Positions 44,902 through 53,439 of a stretch of DNA of 64,000 bases are shown here, in pieces. The position numbers were made by a program, and so were the translations under genes. The stretch spans positions 2,762,501 through 2,826,500 of the forward strand of contig NZ_CP086594.1 of NCBI RefSeq assembly GCF_020866845.1, read 5' to 3'. Source of the DNA: Sphingomonas radiodurans (GTDB lineage Bacteria; Pseudomonadota; Alphaproteobacteria; Sphingomonadales; Sphingomonadaceae). The notes beneath the pieces were generated by a model. It ran no database searches, was not told the DNA's origin, and saw only the letters and a program-made list of their open reading frames with translations. Each line of letters opens with the position of its first letter. Position 1 is the first letter of the stretch.

Positions 44902-46025
44902 CCGTGGCCATTGTCGAGCGACCAGCCGGCCAGCTCGATCATCCCCATGCCGCTGAGGTTGCCCGCGAACGCGCCGATCCCGATCGCGGTGCCGATCATC
45001 CGCGACGGGAAGATATCCGCGGTCATCGCGAACACGTTGGTCGAGAAGCCCTGGTGCGCGAACAGCCCGAGCCCCAGCAATCCCGCCGCCACCCACGGAT
45101 CGCCCGTCAGCAGCACCAGCGGCACCGGCAGAATCAGGCAGGCGTAGAGCAGCATCGAACCCTTGCGCGCGCGATTGACGCTCACCCCGCGTGACAGCAG
45201 CCACGTCGGCAGGATCCCGCCGCTCAGCGATCCGAGCGCGGCGAGGAAATAGATCATCGCGATCGGCAGACCGAGCTCGCCCTGGCTCATCCCGAACATG
45301 CGGTTGAACATGTCGGGCATGAAGAACAGCAGGAACCACCACACCTGATCGCTCAGCGCCTTCGCCGCGATCACCGCCCATTGCCGCCGATCGCGCAGCA
45401 GCACGCCCCACGGCACATTCGCACCCTTGTCACCGTCCGCCGCACCGGGCGTGCTCGACGTGCGCGGCGTCACCAGCAGCCACACGACGACCCACACCAG
45501 CCCTAGCCCGCCCGCGATCAGGAACGCCGCGCGCCAGCCCAGCGCCAGCGCCAGCGCGGGGATCGTCAGCGGCGCAATGACGGCGCCGAAGTTCGACGCC
45601 ATGTTGCCGATGCCGAGCATCAGCGAGCGCTGTTCGGGCGGGAAGTAGGTCGCGGCGGTCTTCACCTGCGCCGGCGTCCCGATCGACTCCGCCGCGCCCA
45701 GCAGCGCGCGCACCCCGATGAACCCGGTCACACTGCTGACGAAGGCGTGCGCCATCCCCGCAAGGCTCCACGCGCCCACCCCGATCGCGAAGCCGCGCCG
45801 CAGTCCGATGCGGTCGATGAACCAGCCCGTGCCCAGGAACGACACCGCGGCGCAGAACTGGAATGCCGAGGCCATATGGCTGTAATCGCGGTCGCTCCAG
45901 CCGAATTCGAGCTGCAGCATCGGCTTGAGCAGCGCGATGATCTGGCGATCGACATAGTTGAGCATGATCGCGGTGAACGCGAGCGCCACGATCCACCCGC
46001 GCCGTGTGTTGCTGATCGCCTGCAC
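44775..46025 (-). CDS. MFS transporter, candidate sulfoquinovose/glycoside importer
   Basis: 416-residue inner-membrane transporter with about 12 hydrophobic helices, resembling the anion:cation symporter/hexuronate group ('NYVDRQIIALLKPMLQLEFGW' type start, 'GRRFAIG'-like 'GLRRGFAIG', 'LLGAAESIGTPAQVKTAATYFPPEQRS'). Start GTG at 46025 with GGAGAG about seven bases upstream. It follows lacI on the same strand, and between them lies a second copy of the LacI-type palindrome. That shared site links it to the reductase-monooxygenase unit, so it probably brings the sulfosugar or its glycerol glycoside into the cytoplasm, where the glycosidase acts. Described sulfo-SMO loci in Agrobacterium use an ABC importer instead. 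Confidence 0.87.
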   Translation of the reverse strand: MQAISNTRRGWIVALAFTAIMLNYVDRQIIALLKPMLQLEFGWSDRDYSHMASAFQFCAAVSFLGTGWFIDRIGLRRGFAIGVGAWSLAGMAHAFVSSVTGFIGVRALLGAAESIGTPAQVKTAATYFPPEQRSLMLGIGNMASNFGAVIAPLTIPALALALGWRAAFLIAGGLGLVWVVVWLLVTPRTSSTPGAADGDKGANVPWGVLLRDRRQWAVIAAKALSDQVWWFLLFFMPDMFNRMFGMSQGELGLPIAMIYFLAALGSLSGGILPTWLLSRGVSVNRARKGSMLLYACLILPVPLVLLTGDPWVAAGLLGLGLFAHQGFSTNVFAMTADIFPSRMIGTAIGIGAFAGNLSGMGMIELAGWSLDNGHGYTPLMLICGGSYLVALACIHLLVPRLVVAEPGVAKVAPVGH

Positions 46026-46046
46026 TGTCACTCTCTCCGTCGCGCG

Positions 46047-46064
46047 TAAGACAACGGTGTCACC
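46047..46064. promoter_or_regulatory. LacI-type operator between lacI and the MFS gene
   Basis: TAAGACAACGGTGTCACC. The first 15 bases equal the reverse complement of the site at 38739-38756; the last three differ. It overlaps the lacI stop codon and is 22 bp before the MFS start, so a repressor bound there would block the MFS gene and could feed back on readthrough from lacI. Confidence 0.68.
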
Positions 46065-47115
46065 CGTTCCGCGATCCGTCAACCTTCGGCGCCGCGGTCG
46101 AGGCGCGCAGCACCAGTTCGTGCGCAAGCAGCCGGGGCTGCAGGTCGCCATCGGGGGCGAGCAGCAGGTCGGTCGCGGCATTGGCCAGCGCGCGCACCGG
46201 CTGGCGGACGGTGGTCAGCGCCGGCCAAACGATGCGCGCGGTCGGGCCGTCGTCGAACCCCGCGACCGACAGCGCGGCGGGCACCGCGATCCCGCGCCGA
46301 TGCGCCGCCGCCAGCACGCCAGCGGCCATGTCGTCGCTCGAGGCGAAGATCGCGGTCGGCGGCTCGGCCAGCGACAGCAGCGCCTCGCCCGCCGCCTCGC
46401 CCGAGGCGACGTCGAACTCGCCCTGCCGGATCAGCGTCAGATCGACATCCACCCCAGCCTCGCCCAGCGCGCGGATATGGCCCGCGAGCCGCTGCCCCGA
46501 CGCGGCATAGCTGCGCTCGCCCACGACGAAGCCGATGCGGCGGTGGCCGAGCCCCAGGAGATACGTCGTCATGTCAAACGCCGCGGCATCATTGTCGATC
46601 GCTACGCTCGGCCCCGAACCGAGGTCCGCATCGAGCCGCGCGCCGGGCTGCAGCCGCACGAAGGGGATGCCGCGCCGGTCGAGCTCGGCGATCACCCGCA
46701 CGTCGTCGCACGCCGGCGGCGCAAGCACGAGCCCGTCGGGATGCGCCTGGTCGATCAGCGCGACGATATCGTCGAGCAGTGTCGGCGAGGCGCGATCATA
46801 GGGCTGCGCGATCATCCGGATATTGTCGCGCGCACAGCGTTCGCGCACGCCGAGCTGGATCTCATAGACGTACCACGGATTGGGATTGTCGCAGATCAGC
46901 GCGATCTGGTGCGAGCGATGCCCGGCGAGCGCGCGCGCCGCCTGGTTCGGCTGGAACCCGATATCGAGCATCACCTGGCGGACGCGATCGCGCTTGTCCG
47001 CGCTCACATATTGCTGATCGTTGATGACGCGCGAGACGGTCTTGATCGAAACTGCGGCTAGCCGCGCGACGTCACGGATCGTCGGGCGCGGGCTGTCGAT
47101 CGGGGCGGTGCTCAT
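46060..47115 (-). CDS. LacI family transcriptional regulator
   Basis: 351-residue repressor. N-terminal helix-turn-helix and hinge: 'TIRDVARLAAVSIKTVSRVI' (about 12-31) and 'GFQPNQAARAL' (about 53-63). The effector domain follows a periplasmic-binding-protein fold: 'LICDNPNPWYVYEIQLGV', 'LVLAPP', 'GHRRIGFVVG', 'AIFASSDDMAAGVL', 'LSVAGFDDGP'. ATG at 47115; the frame extends farther 5' but lacks family sequence. Two palindromes of LacI type, one at its own 3' end and one 7.3 kb away, make it the probable controller of the sulfoquinovose genes. The inducer is unknown, possibly sulfoquinovose or its glycoside. Confidence 0.88.
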   Translation of the reverse strand: MSTAPIDSPRPTIRDVARLAAVSIKTVSRVINDQQYVSADKRDRVRQVMLDIGFQPNQAARALAGHRSHQIALICDNPNPWYVYEIQLGVRERCARDNIRMIAQPYDRASPTLLDDIVALIDQAHPDGLVLAPPACDDVRVIAELDRRGIPFVRLQPGARLDADLGSGPSVAIDNDAAAFDMTTYLLGLGHRRIGFVVGERSYAASGQRLAGHIRALGEAGVDVDLTLIRQGEFDVASGEAAGEALLSLAEPPTAIFASSDDMAAGVLAAAHRRGIAVPAALSVAGFDDGPTARIVWPALTTVRQPVRALANAATDLLLAPDGDLQPRLLAHELVLRASTAAPKVDGSRNG

Positions 47116-47147
47116 GTGCGGCGGACCGTAGAGGAGGATCGCCGCAC

Positions 47148-47205
47148 CGTCACCCTGCACGTGTTTCAGCGGCCACGCTTCCGCAGCCGCTGTCATTGCT
47201 TGTTG
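47148..47205. repeat. Dispersed repeat, family E copy 1 (partial)
   Basis: Contains 'ccgtcaccctg', 'gtttcag' and 'ccgcagccgctgtc-ttgcttg', in the same order and spacing as at 48012-48066. It lies upstream of lacI, and the two copies flank the hypothetical gene at 47361. Confidence 0.65.
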
Positions 47206-47360
47206 CGCAAAGGCGTCGCGCAGACCCCGACAGCAACATCCCGCTTTGCCCGCCTCAGCGACAATCCAGTTGCACCGCGGCGTCAATCGTCGCACCGTCG
47301 TCATCGATGCCTGGCAGTTCAGGCGAATGGAATAGTCAGATAAATCAAAGGGGGGTGGCC

Positions 47361-47978
47361 ATGCTCAATGGAACGCTGTGTCAGGCGGATTTCTACAAGC
47401 TTCGCAAATCGGACCAGAACGGCTTTCGTAAAGTGCGCGTCGTCACGGTGCCCAAAGATACCATGCTGTTCAAGATGACCAAGGGTGCCGCTGCCGCCGG
47501 GCAATATGGCGTCACCCCGTGGTGGTCCGCCGTGAAGCCGTTCATGGAAGACAAGGAAGGCGCGCTGGGTCGGTTGCAGCAGGCAAAGGCGAACGGCATC
47601 AGCATGTCGGCGATGGTGCGCTTCATGTCCTGCGTCTGTCTCGACTGGAACGATCTCGACAATTACGTGCAGGTGAAGCTCAAGGTCGAGACCCGTGTGT
47701 TCTGGGGCACCTTCAACCCCATGCCCAAGTTCAGCCAGGAACTCTGGAAGTCGGACTGGAGCAATCCGAATGAAGAAGGATCAGGCGTAAAGGCGCTGGC
47801 AAAAGTCAAACTCATGAAGCTGAAGGAACAGCAGGCCGGGTTCGCCGTGCCCGACACATTGGGCGGGCCGGAAGCTTGGCAAATGTATATCCCCAACCTG
47901 CTCGACGACCATATCGAGCGGGGCAGCGTCATTTCGGGCCATGACATGGCCGCCCTCACCATGGCCCTTGGCTTCTGA
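47361..47978 (+). CDS. Hypothetical protein, 205 residues
   Basis: Soluble-looking protein without signal peptide or membrane segment. ATG at 47361 follows a strong purine stretch (AAAGGGGGGTGG). Visible features: 'KVRVVTVPKDTMLFKMTKG', a conserved-looking 'MSCVCLDWNDLDNYVQVKLKVETRVFWG', and a C-terminal 'ISGHDMAALTMALGF'. Trp- and Lys-rich for this window. I cannot assign a family. GC is somewhat below the neighbours. Two direct copies of repeat family E lie on either side (47148 and 48012), which suggests the gene arrived or moved with them. Confidence 0.68.
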   Translation: MLNGTLCQADFYKLRKSDQNGFRKVRVVTVPKDTMLFKMTKGAAAAGQYGVTPWWSAVKPFMEDKEGALGRLQQAKANGISMSAMVRFMSCVCLDWNDLDNYVQVKLKVETRVFWGTFNPMPKFSQELWKSDWSNPNEEGSGVKALAKVKLMKLKEQQAGFAVPDTLGGPEAWQMYIPNLLDDHIERGSVISGHDMAALTMALGF

Positions 47979-48011
47979 TCGCCTGCTGTCAGTATCGCCC
48001 CATTACGACCG

Positions 48012-48105
48012 CCGTCACCCTGAACTCGTTTCAGGGCCCACCGCTCCGCAGCCGCTGTCGTCGCTTGTGTAGAGGTAAATGCTGAATCGAGTTCAGCACG
48101 ACGGC
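48012..48105. repeat. Dispersed repeat, family E copy 2
   Basis: Outer ends 'ccgtcaccctgaactcg' and 'cgagttcagcacgacgg' mirror each other, making a palindromic unit of about 94 bp. The left half matches 47148-47205 in direct orientation ('gtttcag', 'ccgcagccgctgtc', 'gcttgt'). Confidence 0.72.
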
Positions 48106-48164
48106 AGTTGAGAGGTGACCGCTCCCGCTACTTGGGAACGTCGATCAAAACTGGCTGATCCGGT

Positions 48165-48980
48165 TCAGTTAGGCAGACGCCAGACCGCTCGATGTGTTTG
48201 ATGGATCTCCATCGGTTTACCGTCAAGGCCAACCGCAGGTGTATATCGAGCACGCTTCGTGACTGCTCTACATGTCGCCTCGTCCAAGCTCTTACTACCG
48301 CTTGAGCTTACAGTTCGGCACTCGGTTACCAGGCCGGCCACAGTTACTTTATAAAAAACGATGGAGATGCCATGCTCCCTATTTGCAATGGCATCCTTCG
48401 GATAATCGTCCGGTAACAACCAGCCGGGTTCGCCAAGCCGCTTCGGCGGAGTTATCATTTGGTCGCGTTCGTGCGGATCATAGCCCCACGCCTGAAACAA
48501 GCTTGCCTGACAGGTATTCAAGGCGGCAAAAGCTGCACTAAGCCCGCTGGGCGCGAAGCTTATACGCCGTTTATCTTGCAACTCTATTGTGATCGCCGTC
48601 GACGTTCGCAATTCTGACGCGACGTCATTCATGGCTACCAACTTTGTGATTGTCTTGGACTGTCCATCAACCTGAGCGCCAAAAATATCGATGGTGCTCT
48701 CCACCGACCTTCCAGATGGCTGCAGGATCAGCTTGCCATTTAGCTTTCGGTATCTCGCGGCTGGCGAACCTGCAGCTATCATGGTCAGATCGATGTCGAC
48801 GCCCAAAGGCGACGGCCTGAACGTCAAGGAGATGGGATCGGTGACTGTCCCGAAATCGTGAGACAGGACGCATGAGCCGGTTCCGTAATTAACGGTCCAC
48901 TTCCCTATCGGTGCCAACGGTTCGTCGGGTGCGCCCGCCATTGGCTGAAGCAATAGCATCGCAATCACTGCCGTATTCAT
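48165..48980 (-). CDS. Exported protein with TonB-like C-terminal domain
   Basis: 271-residue protein. ATG at 48980 begins a signal peptide (AVIAMLLLQPMAGA). The central 150 residues form an unrecognised beta-rich region with 'GTGSCVLSHDFG' and 'GLSAAFAALNTCQAS'. The last ~80 residues look like a TonB C-terminal domain: 'VTVAGLVTECRTVSSSGSKSLDEATCRAVTKRARYTPAVG'-type sequence, by position about 190-260. It has no proline-rich spacer or N-terminal anchor, so it is not a normal energy transducer. Such proteins are common in sphingomonads; role unknown. GC is lower than in the catabolic genes around it. Confidence 0.72.
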   Translation of the reverse strand: MNTAVIAMLLLQPMAGAPDEPLAPIGKWTVNYGTGSCVLSHDFGTVTDPISLTFRPSPLGVDIDLTMIAAGSPAARYRKLNGKLILQPSGRSVESTIDIFGAQVDGQSKTITKLVAMNDVASELRTSTAITIELQDKRRISFAPSGLSAAFAALNTCQASLFQAWGYDPHERDQMITPPKRLGEPGWLLPDDYPKDAIANREHGISIVFYKVTVAGLVTECRTVSSSGSKSLDEATCRAVTKRARYTPAVGLDGKPMEIHQTHRAVWRLPN

Positions 48981-49140
48981 GGTTCCTCGTCCCACCGCTT
49001 ATCAAGCTAACGCTCATCGCCCTTCAGAAGGCTGCACCGTCTGCATCTAACTCAAGACGTTAGCTTGTTGCGGCACTTTCGCTCGCATAATCCTTTTCCG
49101 TTAACCATGCGCAGTATTAGCCGCCGCCGGCTTACCATCC

Positions 49141-49563
49141 TCAATCCCCCGGCTTCTCGTCCCCCGCGCCAAGCCCCGCCAAATACGCCGTAATCGCCGG
49201 CACATCCCCCGCTGCGATCGGCGCCTTGTAAACGTCGCGCATCTTCTCGACGATCGCGGTCCATTGCTCGGGCTTCAGCCGCGGCTGGGTCAGCACCATG
49301 CTGGCCGAATGGCATGACAGGCAGTTCTGGTTGACCAGATCGACATGCGGGCCAGCTGGGAAGGTCGCGTCGTCCGCGGGCGGCTCGATGCTGGTCGAGG
49401 TCAGCGTGAAGCCGTTGCCCGACACCGAGCCGGCATCGCCGCCGATCAGCGACGCGGTGCTGCGCGTCTCGGGCTGGCGCGAGGTCGAGCTGATCACGAG
49501 CAGCACCGCCATCGATCCGACGATCAGCGCGACGACGATCATCGCAAGGTTGGGCGCGCGCAT
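49141..49563 (-). CDS. sorB: Small membrane-anchored c-type cytochrome (SorB-like)
   Basis: 140-residue protein with one N-terminal membrane anchor or uncleaved signal (about 8-26) and a single heme-binding motif C81-L-S-C-H85. 'LKPEQWTAIVEKMRDVYKAPI' and 'ITAYLAGLG' match the usual ends of such sulfite dehydrogenase cytochromes, including a likely axial Met region. The ATG overlaps the stop of the molybdoenzyme gene (TGATG), so both are translated together. It would take electrons from sulfite oxidation to the respiratory chain. Confidence 0.82.
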   Translation of the reverse strand: MRAPNLAMIVVALIVGSMAVLLVISSTSRQPETRSTASLIGGDAGSVSGNGFTLTSTSIEPPADDATFPAGPHVDLVNQNCLSCHSASMVLTQPRLKPEQWTAIVEKMRDVYKAPIAAGDVPAITAYLAGLGAGDEKPGD

Positions 49564-50798
49564 CAGGTGAGCGCCACGGTGACGGGCTCGACGCAATTGC
49601 GCATGAAGCCGCCGGGGTTCCAGTTGGGCTCCATCGGCTGCGTCTCGCCTTTCTCGTTGGTGCAGCGCGCCATCACCATCACGCGGCCGGGGCGCGGCAC
49701 GCGGACGCGCGCGGTGAAGCGGCGGAAGCCGTAGCGGCCCTCGTCGCGCCCCAGCGTCGCCGCCTCCCAGGTACGGCCGCGATTCGACGAGATATCGACG
49801 CGCGCGACGCCAGTGTCGCCGCCCATCGCGATCCCCTCCACCGGCAGCAGCGGATCATAGCCATAGCTCGCGCCATCGGCGATGCTGCTGATCCACGATC
49901 GCGGGTTCATCCGGTTGATCGGCTCGGTCGGGAAATCCTTCGATCCCGGCGCCACATTGGCGCGCGGCGCGGTGGGGATCTTGTACGCCTTGGCCATCCA
50001 GTAATTCTCGTCGGGCGCGGGCAGCACCTCGATCGTGTCGACCGTCTTCATCCAATAGGTCGAATACCAGCCCGGCACGACCAGTCGCACGGGGAAGCCA
50101 TTGAGCAGCGGCAATTGCTCGCCGTTCATCGCGAACGCCAGCATCACCTCGCCATCGCGCGCATGATCCAGCGCGAGCGCCTTCTCGAAATCGGGCGCCC
50201 CGGCGATCAGCGGCTTGTCGAGCCCGCCCAAGCGCACCGCCACCGCGCCCCCGCGCACCCCGGCCAGATCGAGCAGGTGGCGCAGCGACACGCCCATCCA
50301 CTTGGCATTGCCCATCGCGCCATGCCCCCATTGCGCGCCCTGGATGCGCGGCTGGAACAGCCCACGCGAATTGCCCGAACATTGGTTGACCGCCGCCAGC
50401 TCGACGCGCGGCATGTTGAGCAATTGCTTGAGCGAGATCGACAGCGGCCGGTTCACATGCCCGCCGATGCGGATGCGATAGCTGACGACATCGATCGACG
50501 TCGGCATGTCGCCCCAATGCCAGCGCACGAAGAAGCGATCGTTGGGGGTGAACACGCCGCGCTGGAACACCTCCATCGGCGTTTCGAGCAGCGGCGGGCG
50601 GATGCGCTGCAGGATCATCTCGCTTTTGCCGGGGAAGCCGCTGGTCGTCGGCCGCGCGGACGGCCCGCCCGGCAGCCGCAGATCGACGTCCGCCCCCAGC
50701 GCGCGCGCTGCGATCATCGCCGCCCCGCCGCCGACCCCCGCCGACAGCAGGCGCCGCCGCGTCAGCGCGCGGGCCTCGTTGAAATCAAGCCGATCCAT
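49563..50798 (-). CDS. sorA: Molybdopterin-dependent sulfite dehydrogenase (SorA-like)
   Basis: 411-residue enzyme of the sulfite oxidase family. A twin-arginine signal (residues 13-35, 'TRRRLLSAGVGGG') sends it folded to the periplasm. The molybdenum ligand is C140 in 'NQCSGNSRG', with Arg nearby, and 'RLVVPGWYSTYWMKTVDTIEV' is typical of the oxidase domain. The C-terminal dimerisation domain has 'DISSNRGRTWEAATLG'. It oxidises sulfite to sulfate and passes electrons to the coupled cytochrome c. In this window the likely sulfite source is the SsuD-like monooxygenase at 36.8-37.8 kb. ATG at 50798. Confidence 0.87.
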   Translation of the reverse strand: MDRLDFNEARALTRRRLLSAGVGGGAAMIAARALGADVDLRLPGGPSARPTTSGFPGKSEMILQRIRPPLLETPMEVFQRGVFTPNDRFFVRWHWGDMPTSIDVVSYRIRIGGHVNRPLSISLKQLLNMPRVELAAVNQCSGNSRGLFQPRIQGAQWGHGAMGNAKWMGVSLRHLLDLAGVRGGAVAVRLGGLDKPLIAGAPDFEKALALDHARDGEVMLAFAMNGEQLPLLNGFPVRLVVPGWYSTYWMKTVDTIEVLPAPDENYWMAKAYKIPTAPRANVAPGSKDFPTEPINRMNPRSWISSIADGASYGYDPLLPVEGIAMGGDTGVARVDISSNRGRTWEAATLGRDEGRYGFRRFTARVRVPRPGRVMVMARCTNEKGETQPMEPNWNPGGFMRNCVEPVTVALT

Positions 50799-50824
50799 TA
50801 AACGCCGCTTCCCCTTATCCGCCC

Positions 50825-50931
50825 TGTCCCCCGGCGAAGGCCGGGGCCCAGCTACCGACCGTAGCCAAGAGAGGGACGCGCTCCATTACGACAACCTTCC
50901 CAACTGGACCCCGGCCTACGCCGGGGAGCAC
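50825..50931. repeat. Paired palindromic repeat, family B copy 2
   Basis: Left 'ccccggcgaaggccgggg' and right 'ccccggcctacgccgggg', joined through 'cccag...ctgga'. Same organisation as 16231-16333. Upstream of sorA. Confidence 0.75.
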
Positions 50932-50967
50932 AGCTGATCCGCGATTGGCCTCGCCATTTTTGCCCTC

Positions 50968-51021
50968 CGTTCGCCCTGAGACGAGCCTTCGACAAGCGCA
51001 ATGCCTCCTCAGCACGAACGG
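50968..51021. repeat. Degenerate palindromic repeat, family D copy
   Basis: Ends 'ccgttcgccctgag' and 'cctcagcacgaacgg' remain, with 'cttcgacaagc' inside; only about 54 bp, so a shortened copy of the family seen at 7181 and 36635. It lies between sorA's upstream region and the glpR stop. Confidence 0.65.
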
Positions 51022-51037
51022 TGCGAGTGATGACCAC

Positions 51038-51820
51038 CTAACCGCCCATCACTTCGACAATCGCCACGTTCGCCTTGTCGCACGCCGCCTCGAGCGCATC
51101 GTCCAGCCCGTCGGTGACGAGATAATCGATGTCCGTCAGCCCGCCGATCCGCACCGGCGCCGGGCGGCCGATCTTGGACGAATCGAGCGACAGGATCACC
51201 TTGCGCGCCTGCGCGATGATCGTCTGCGAGACGCGCACTTCGTCCATATCGAAATCGAGGAACGTGCCGTCGGGCGCCAGCGCCGATGCGCCGATCAGCG
51301 CATAATCGACGTGGAAATTGCGGATGAAGTCCATCGCTAGCGCGCCGACCACCGCGCGATCGCTCGCGCGCACCCGGCCGCCGGCGGCGATCACTTCGAT
51401 CGACGCGCAATCGGCGAGGATGTCGACGACGTTGAGGTTGTTGGTGATGACCATCAGGTCGCGATGGCCGGTTAGGTGCCGCGCGATCGCCTCGGTGGTC
51501 GATCCGATGTTGATGAACAGGCTCGCGCCATTGGGAACGAGCGACGCGGCGGCAGCGCCGATCGCGTCCTTCGTCTCCGCCGCGATCAGCCGGCGTTCGG
51601 CATAAAGCACATTGTCGACGCCCGAGGTGACCACCGCGCCGCCGTGGACGCGCGACAGCATCGCGCGGCGTTCGAGCAGGGTCAGATCCTTGCGGATCGT
51701 CTGCGGCGTCACGCCGAGGCGTTCGGCCAGGTCATCGACCATCACGCTGCCGGTGTGACGGGCGAGGTCGAGGATCGCCCGGTGGCGCGCCGCCACCGCC
51801 GGTGGGGCGGGCGCGATCAC
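51038..51820 (-). CDS. glpR: DeoR/GlpR family regulator
   Basis: 260-residue repressor. The N-terminal DeoR helix-turn-helix is at about 12-60 ('GSVMVDDLAERLGVTPQTIRKDL' region), and the C-terminal sugar-phosphate sensor domain has 'INIGSTTEAIARHL', 'VITNNLNVV' and 'VDYALIGASAL'. The GTG start at 51820 overlaps the glpD stop by four bases (GTGA). Position after glpD and near glpK makes glycerol-3-phosphate the likely effector, as in E. coli GlpR. It would control the divergent glpD and glpK promoters. Confidence 0.86.
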   Translation of the reverse strand: MIAPAPPAVAARHRAILDLARHTGSVMVDDLAERLGVTPQTIRKDLTLLERRAMLSRVHGGAVVTSGVDNVLYAERRLIAAETKDAIGAAAASLVPNGASLFINIGSTTEAIARHLTGHRDLMVITNNLNVVDILADCASIEVIAAGGRVRASDRAVVGALAMDFIRNFHVDYALIGASALAPDGTFLDFDMDEVRVSQTIIAQARKVILSLDSSKIGRPAPVRIGGLTDIDYLVTDGLDDALEAACDKANVAIVEVMGG

Positions 51821-53331
51821 GCGGCCGAGCGCACTGGCGCGGCGAGATAGCCGTCGAGTGCCGCGGCGGTCTCGGGCGGCACGTGGAGGCCGAGCTTGCT
51901 GCGGCGATAGAGGATGTCCTCCGCCGAGCGCGCCCATTCCGCCGAGACGAGATAATCGACTTCCGCCTGGTACAGGTCGCCGCCGAACGGCCGGCCGAGA
52001 TCGGCAACCGTTTGCGCGCTGCCGAGCAGCGCGGCGGTCCGTGTGCCGTAGGCGCGGGCGAGGCGCCGCAGCAGCGCGGCGGGAAGCGACGGGCGTTCGG
52101 CCTGCAGCGTCGTCACGAAGCGCTCGAAATCGGCGTCGGGCATGTCGCCGCCGGGCAGCACCGCGCCCGCGGTCCACGCGCCGCTCGCTTGCGGGAAGAA
52201 CCGCGCCAGCTCCTTCATCGCGTGCTCGGCCAGCTTGCGGTACGTCGTGATCTTGCCGCCGAAGATGCTGAGCATCGGCGCGCGGCCTTCACTGGCGTCG
52301 AGATCGAGCACATAGTCGCGCGTGACGGCCGAGGCGTTGGACGATTTGTCGTCGTACAGCGGACGGATGCCCGCGAAACTCCAGACGATATCAGTTTCGA
52401 GAGTCGCTTTACCAAAATATCGTCCGATAGTCCCCAGGATATACCCGGTTTCCTCCGGGCTGATCGCAGCCTTTCCGGGCGCCCCGCTCCACTCTTCGTC
52501 GGTCGTGCCGACCAGCGTATAGTCGTTTTCATAGGGGATCGCGAAGACGATGCGGCGGTCGGGGTTCTGCAGCATGAAGGCGTGGCTGCCCTCGTACAGC
52601 TTGGGCACGACGATATGGCTGCCCTTGATCAGCTTCACCCCGCGATCGGTGCGCGCATCGGGCACCCGCCCCAGCACGTCCGCCACCCACGGCCCCGCGG
52701 CATTGACTACCGCGCGCGCGCGCACCTTGCGCTCGCCCGCCTCGCCGACCAGCGTCGCGACCCAGCCGTCACCCTCGCGCTGCGCATCCACCAGCCGGGT
52801 GCGCGTCTCGATCGTCGCGCCGCGCGCGGCGGCGTCCATTGCGTTGAGCACGACCAGCCGGCTGTCCTCGACCCAGCAATCCGAATAGACGAAAGCCTTG
52901 CCTTCGCGGGGACTTAGCCCGTCACCGAGCGGGGAGCTGTCGAGCTGCACCGTGCGCGTGCCGGGCAGCTTCTCGCGTCCGCCCAGGTGATCGTAGAGGA
53001 ACAGCCCGAGCCGGACCATCCACGCCGGCCGCGGCGACTGGCTCTGCGGCAGGACGAACTCGAGCGGCCAGATGATGTGCGGCGCCATGCCCAGCAGCCG
53101 CTCGCGCTCGATCAGCGCCTCGCGCACCAGCCGGAACTCGCCATATTCGAGATAGCGCAGCCCGCCGTGGATCAGCTTGGTCGACGCCGACGAGGTATGA
53201 CTGGCGAGATCGTCCTGCTCGACAAGCAGCACGCTAAGCCCCCGCCCAGCCGCATCCCGCGCAATCCCCGCCCCGTTGATGCCGCCACCCACAACCAGCA
53301 GATCAACGTCCGCACTTACAAAACCCACCAT
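51817..53331 (-). CDS. glpD: Aerobic glycerol-3-phosphate dehydrogenase
   Basis: 504-residue FAD enzyme that oxidises glycerol 3-phosphate to dihydroxyacetone phosphate at the inner membrane, feeding electrons to quinone. The FAD loop 'VVGGGINGAGIARDAAGRG' is at about 11-29, followed by 'SSASTKLIHGGLRYLE', a GlpD signature, and 'YENDYTLVGTTDEEW'. Start at ATG 53331, although an ATG at 53343 is in frame. Co-transcribed with glpR and divergent from glpK. It would use the glycerol moiety released from sulfoquinovosyl-glycerol as well as free glycerol. Confidence 0.93.
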   Translation of the reverse strand: MVGFVSADVDLLVVGGGINGAGIARDAAGRGLSVLLVEQDDLASHTSSASTKLIHGGLRYLEYGEFRLVREALIERERLLGMAPHIIWPLEFVLPQSQSPRPAWMVRLGLFLYDHLGGREKLPGTRTVQLDSSPLGDGLSPREGKAFVYSDCWVEDSRLVVLNAMDAAARGATIETRTRLVDAQREGDGWVATLVGEAGERKVRARAVVNAAGPWVADVLGRVPDARTDRGVKLIKGSHIVVPKLYEGSHAFMLQNPDRRIVFAIPYENDYTLVGTTDEEWSGAPGKAAISPEETGYILGTIGRYFGKATLETDIVWSFAGIRPLYDDKSSNASAVTRDYVLDLDASEGRAPMLSIFGGKITTYRKLAEHAMKELARFFPQASGAWTAGAVLPGGDMPDADFERFVTTLQAERPSLPAALLRRLARAYGTRTAALLGSAQTVADLGRPFGGDLYQAEVDYLVSAEWARSAEDILYRRSKLGLHVPPETAAALDGYLAAPVRSAA

Positions 53332-53439
53332 AACCCGCTCCAACCGCTACACCCAAAATAGGCATAATTTCGCTCAATGAAAGCGTTGACGTTCGTTCGA
53401 AACAGCGCGAAGTTCGTTTTAGTGGTGTTGGAGAGAAGA
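53332..53439. promoter_or_regulatory. Divergent glpD/glpK promoter region
   Basis: About 108 bp. Contains TTGACG (53386-53391, possible -35 for glpK), the palindrome TTCG-TT-CGAA (53392-53401), a hairpin CGCT/AGCG (53371-53385) and GTTCGTTTT (53412-53420). TTCG-rich half sites of this kind are usual for GlpR/DeoR repressors; the exact operator is not resolvable by eye. AT content is higher than around it. Confidence 0.5.
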
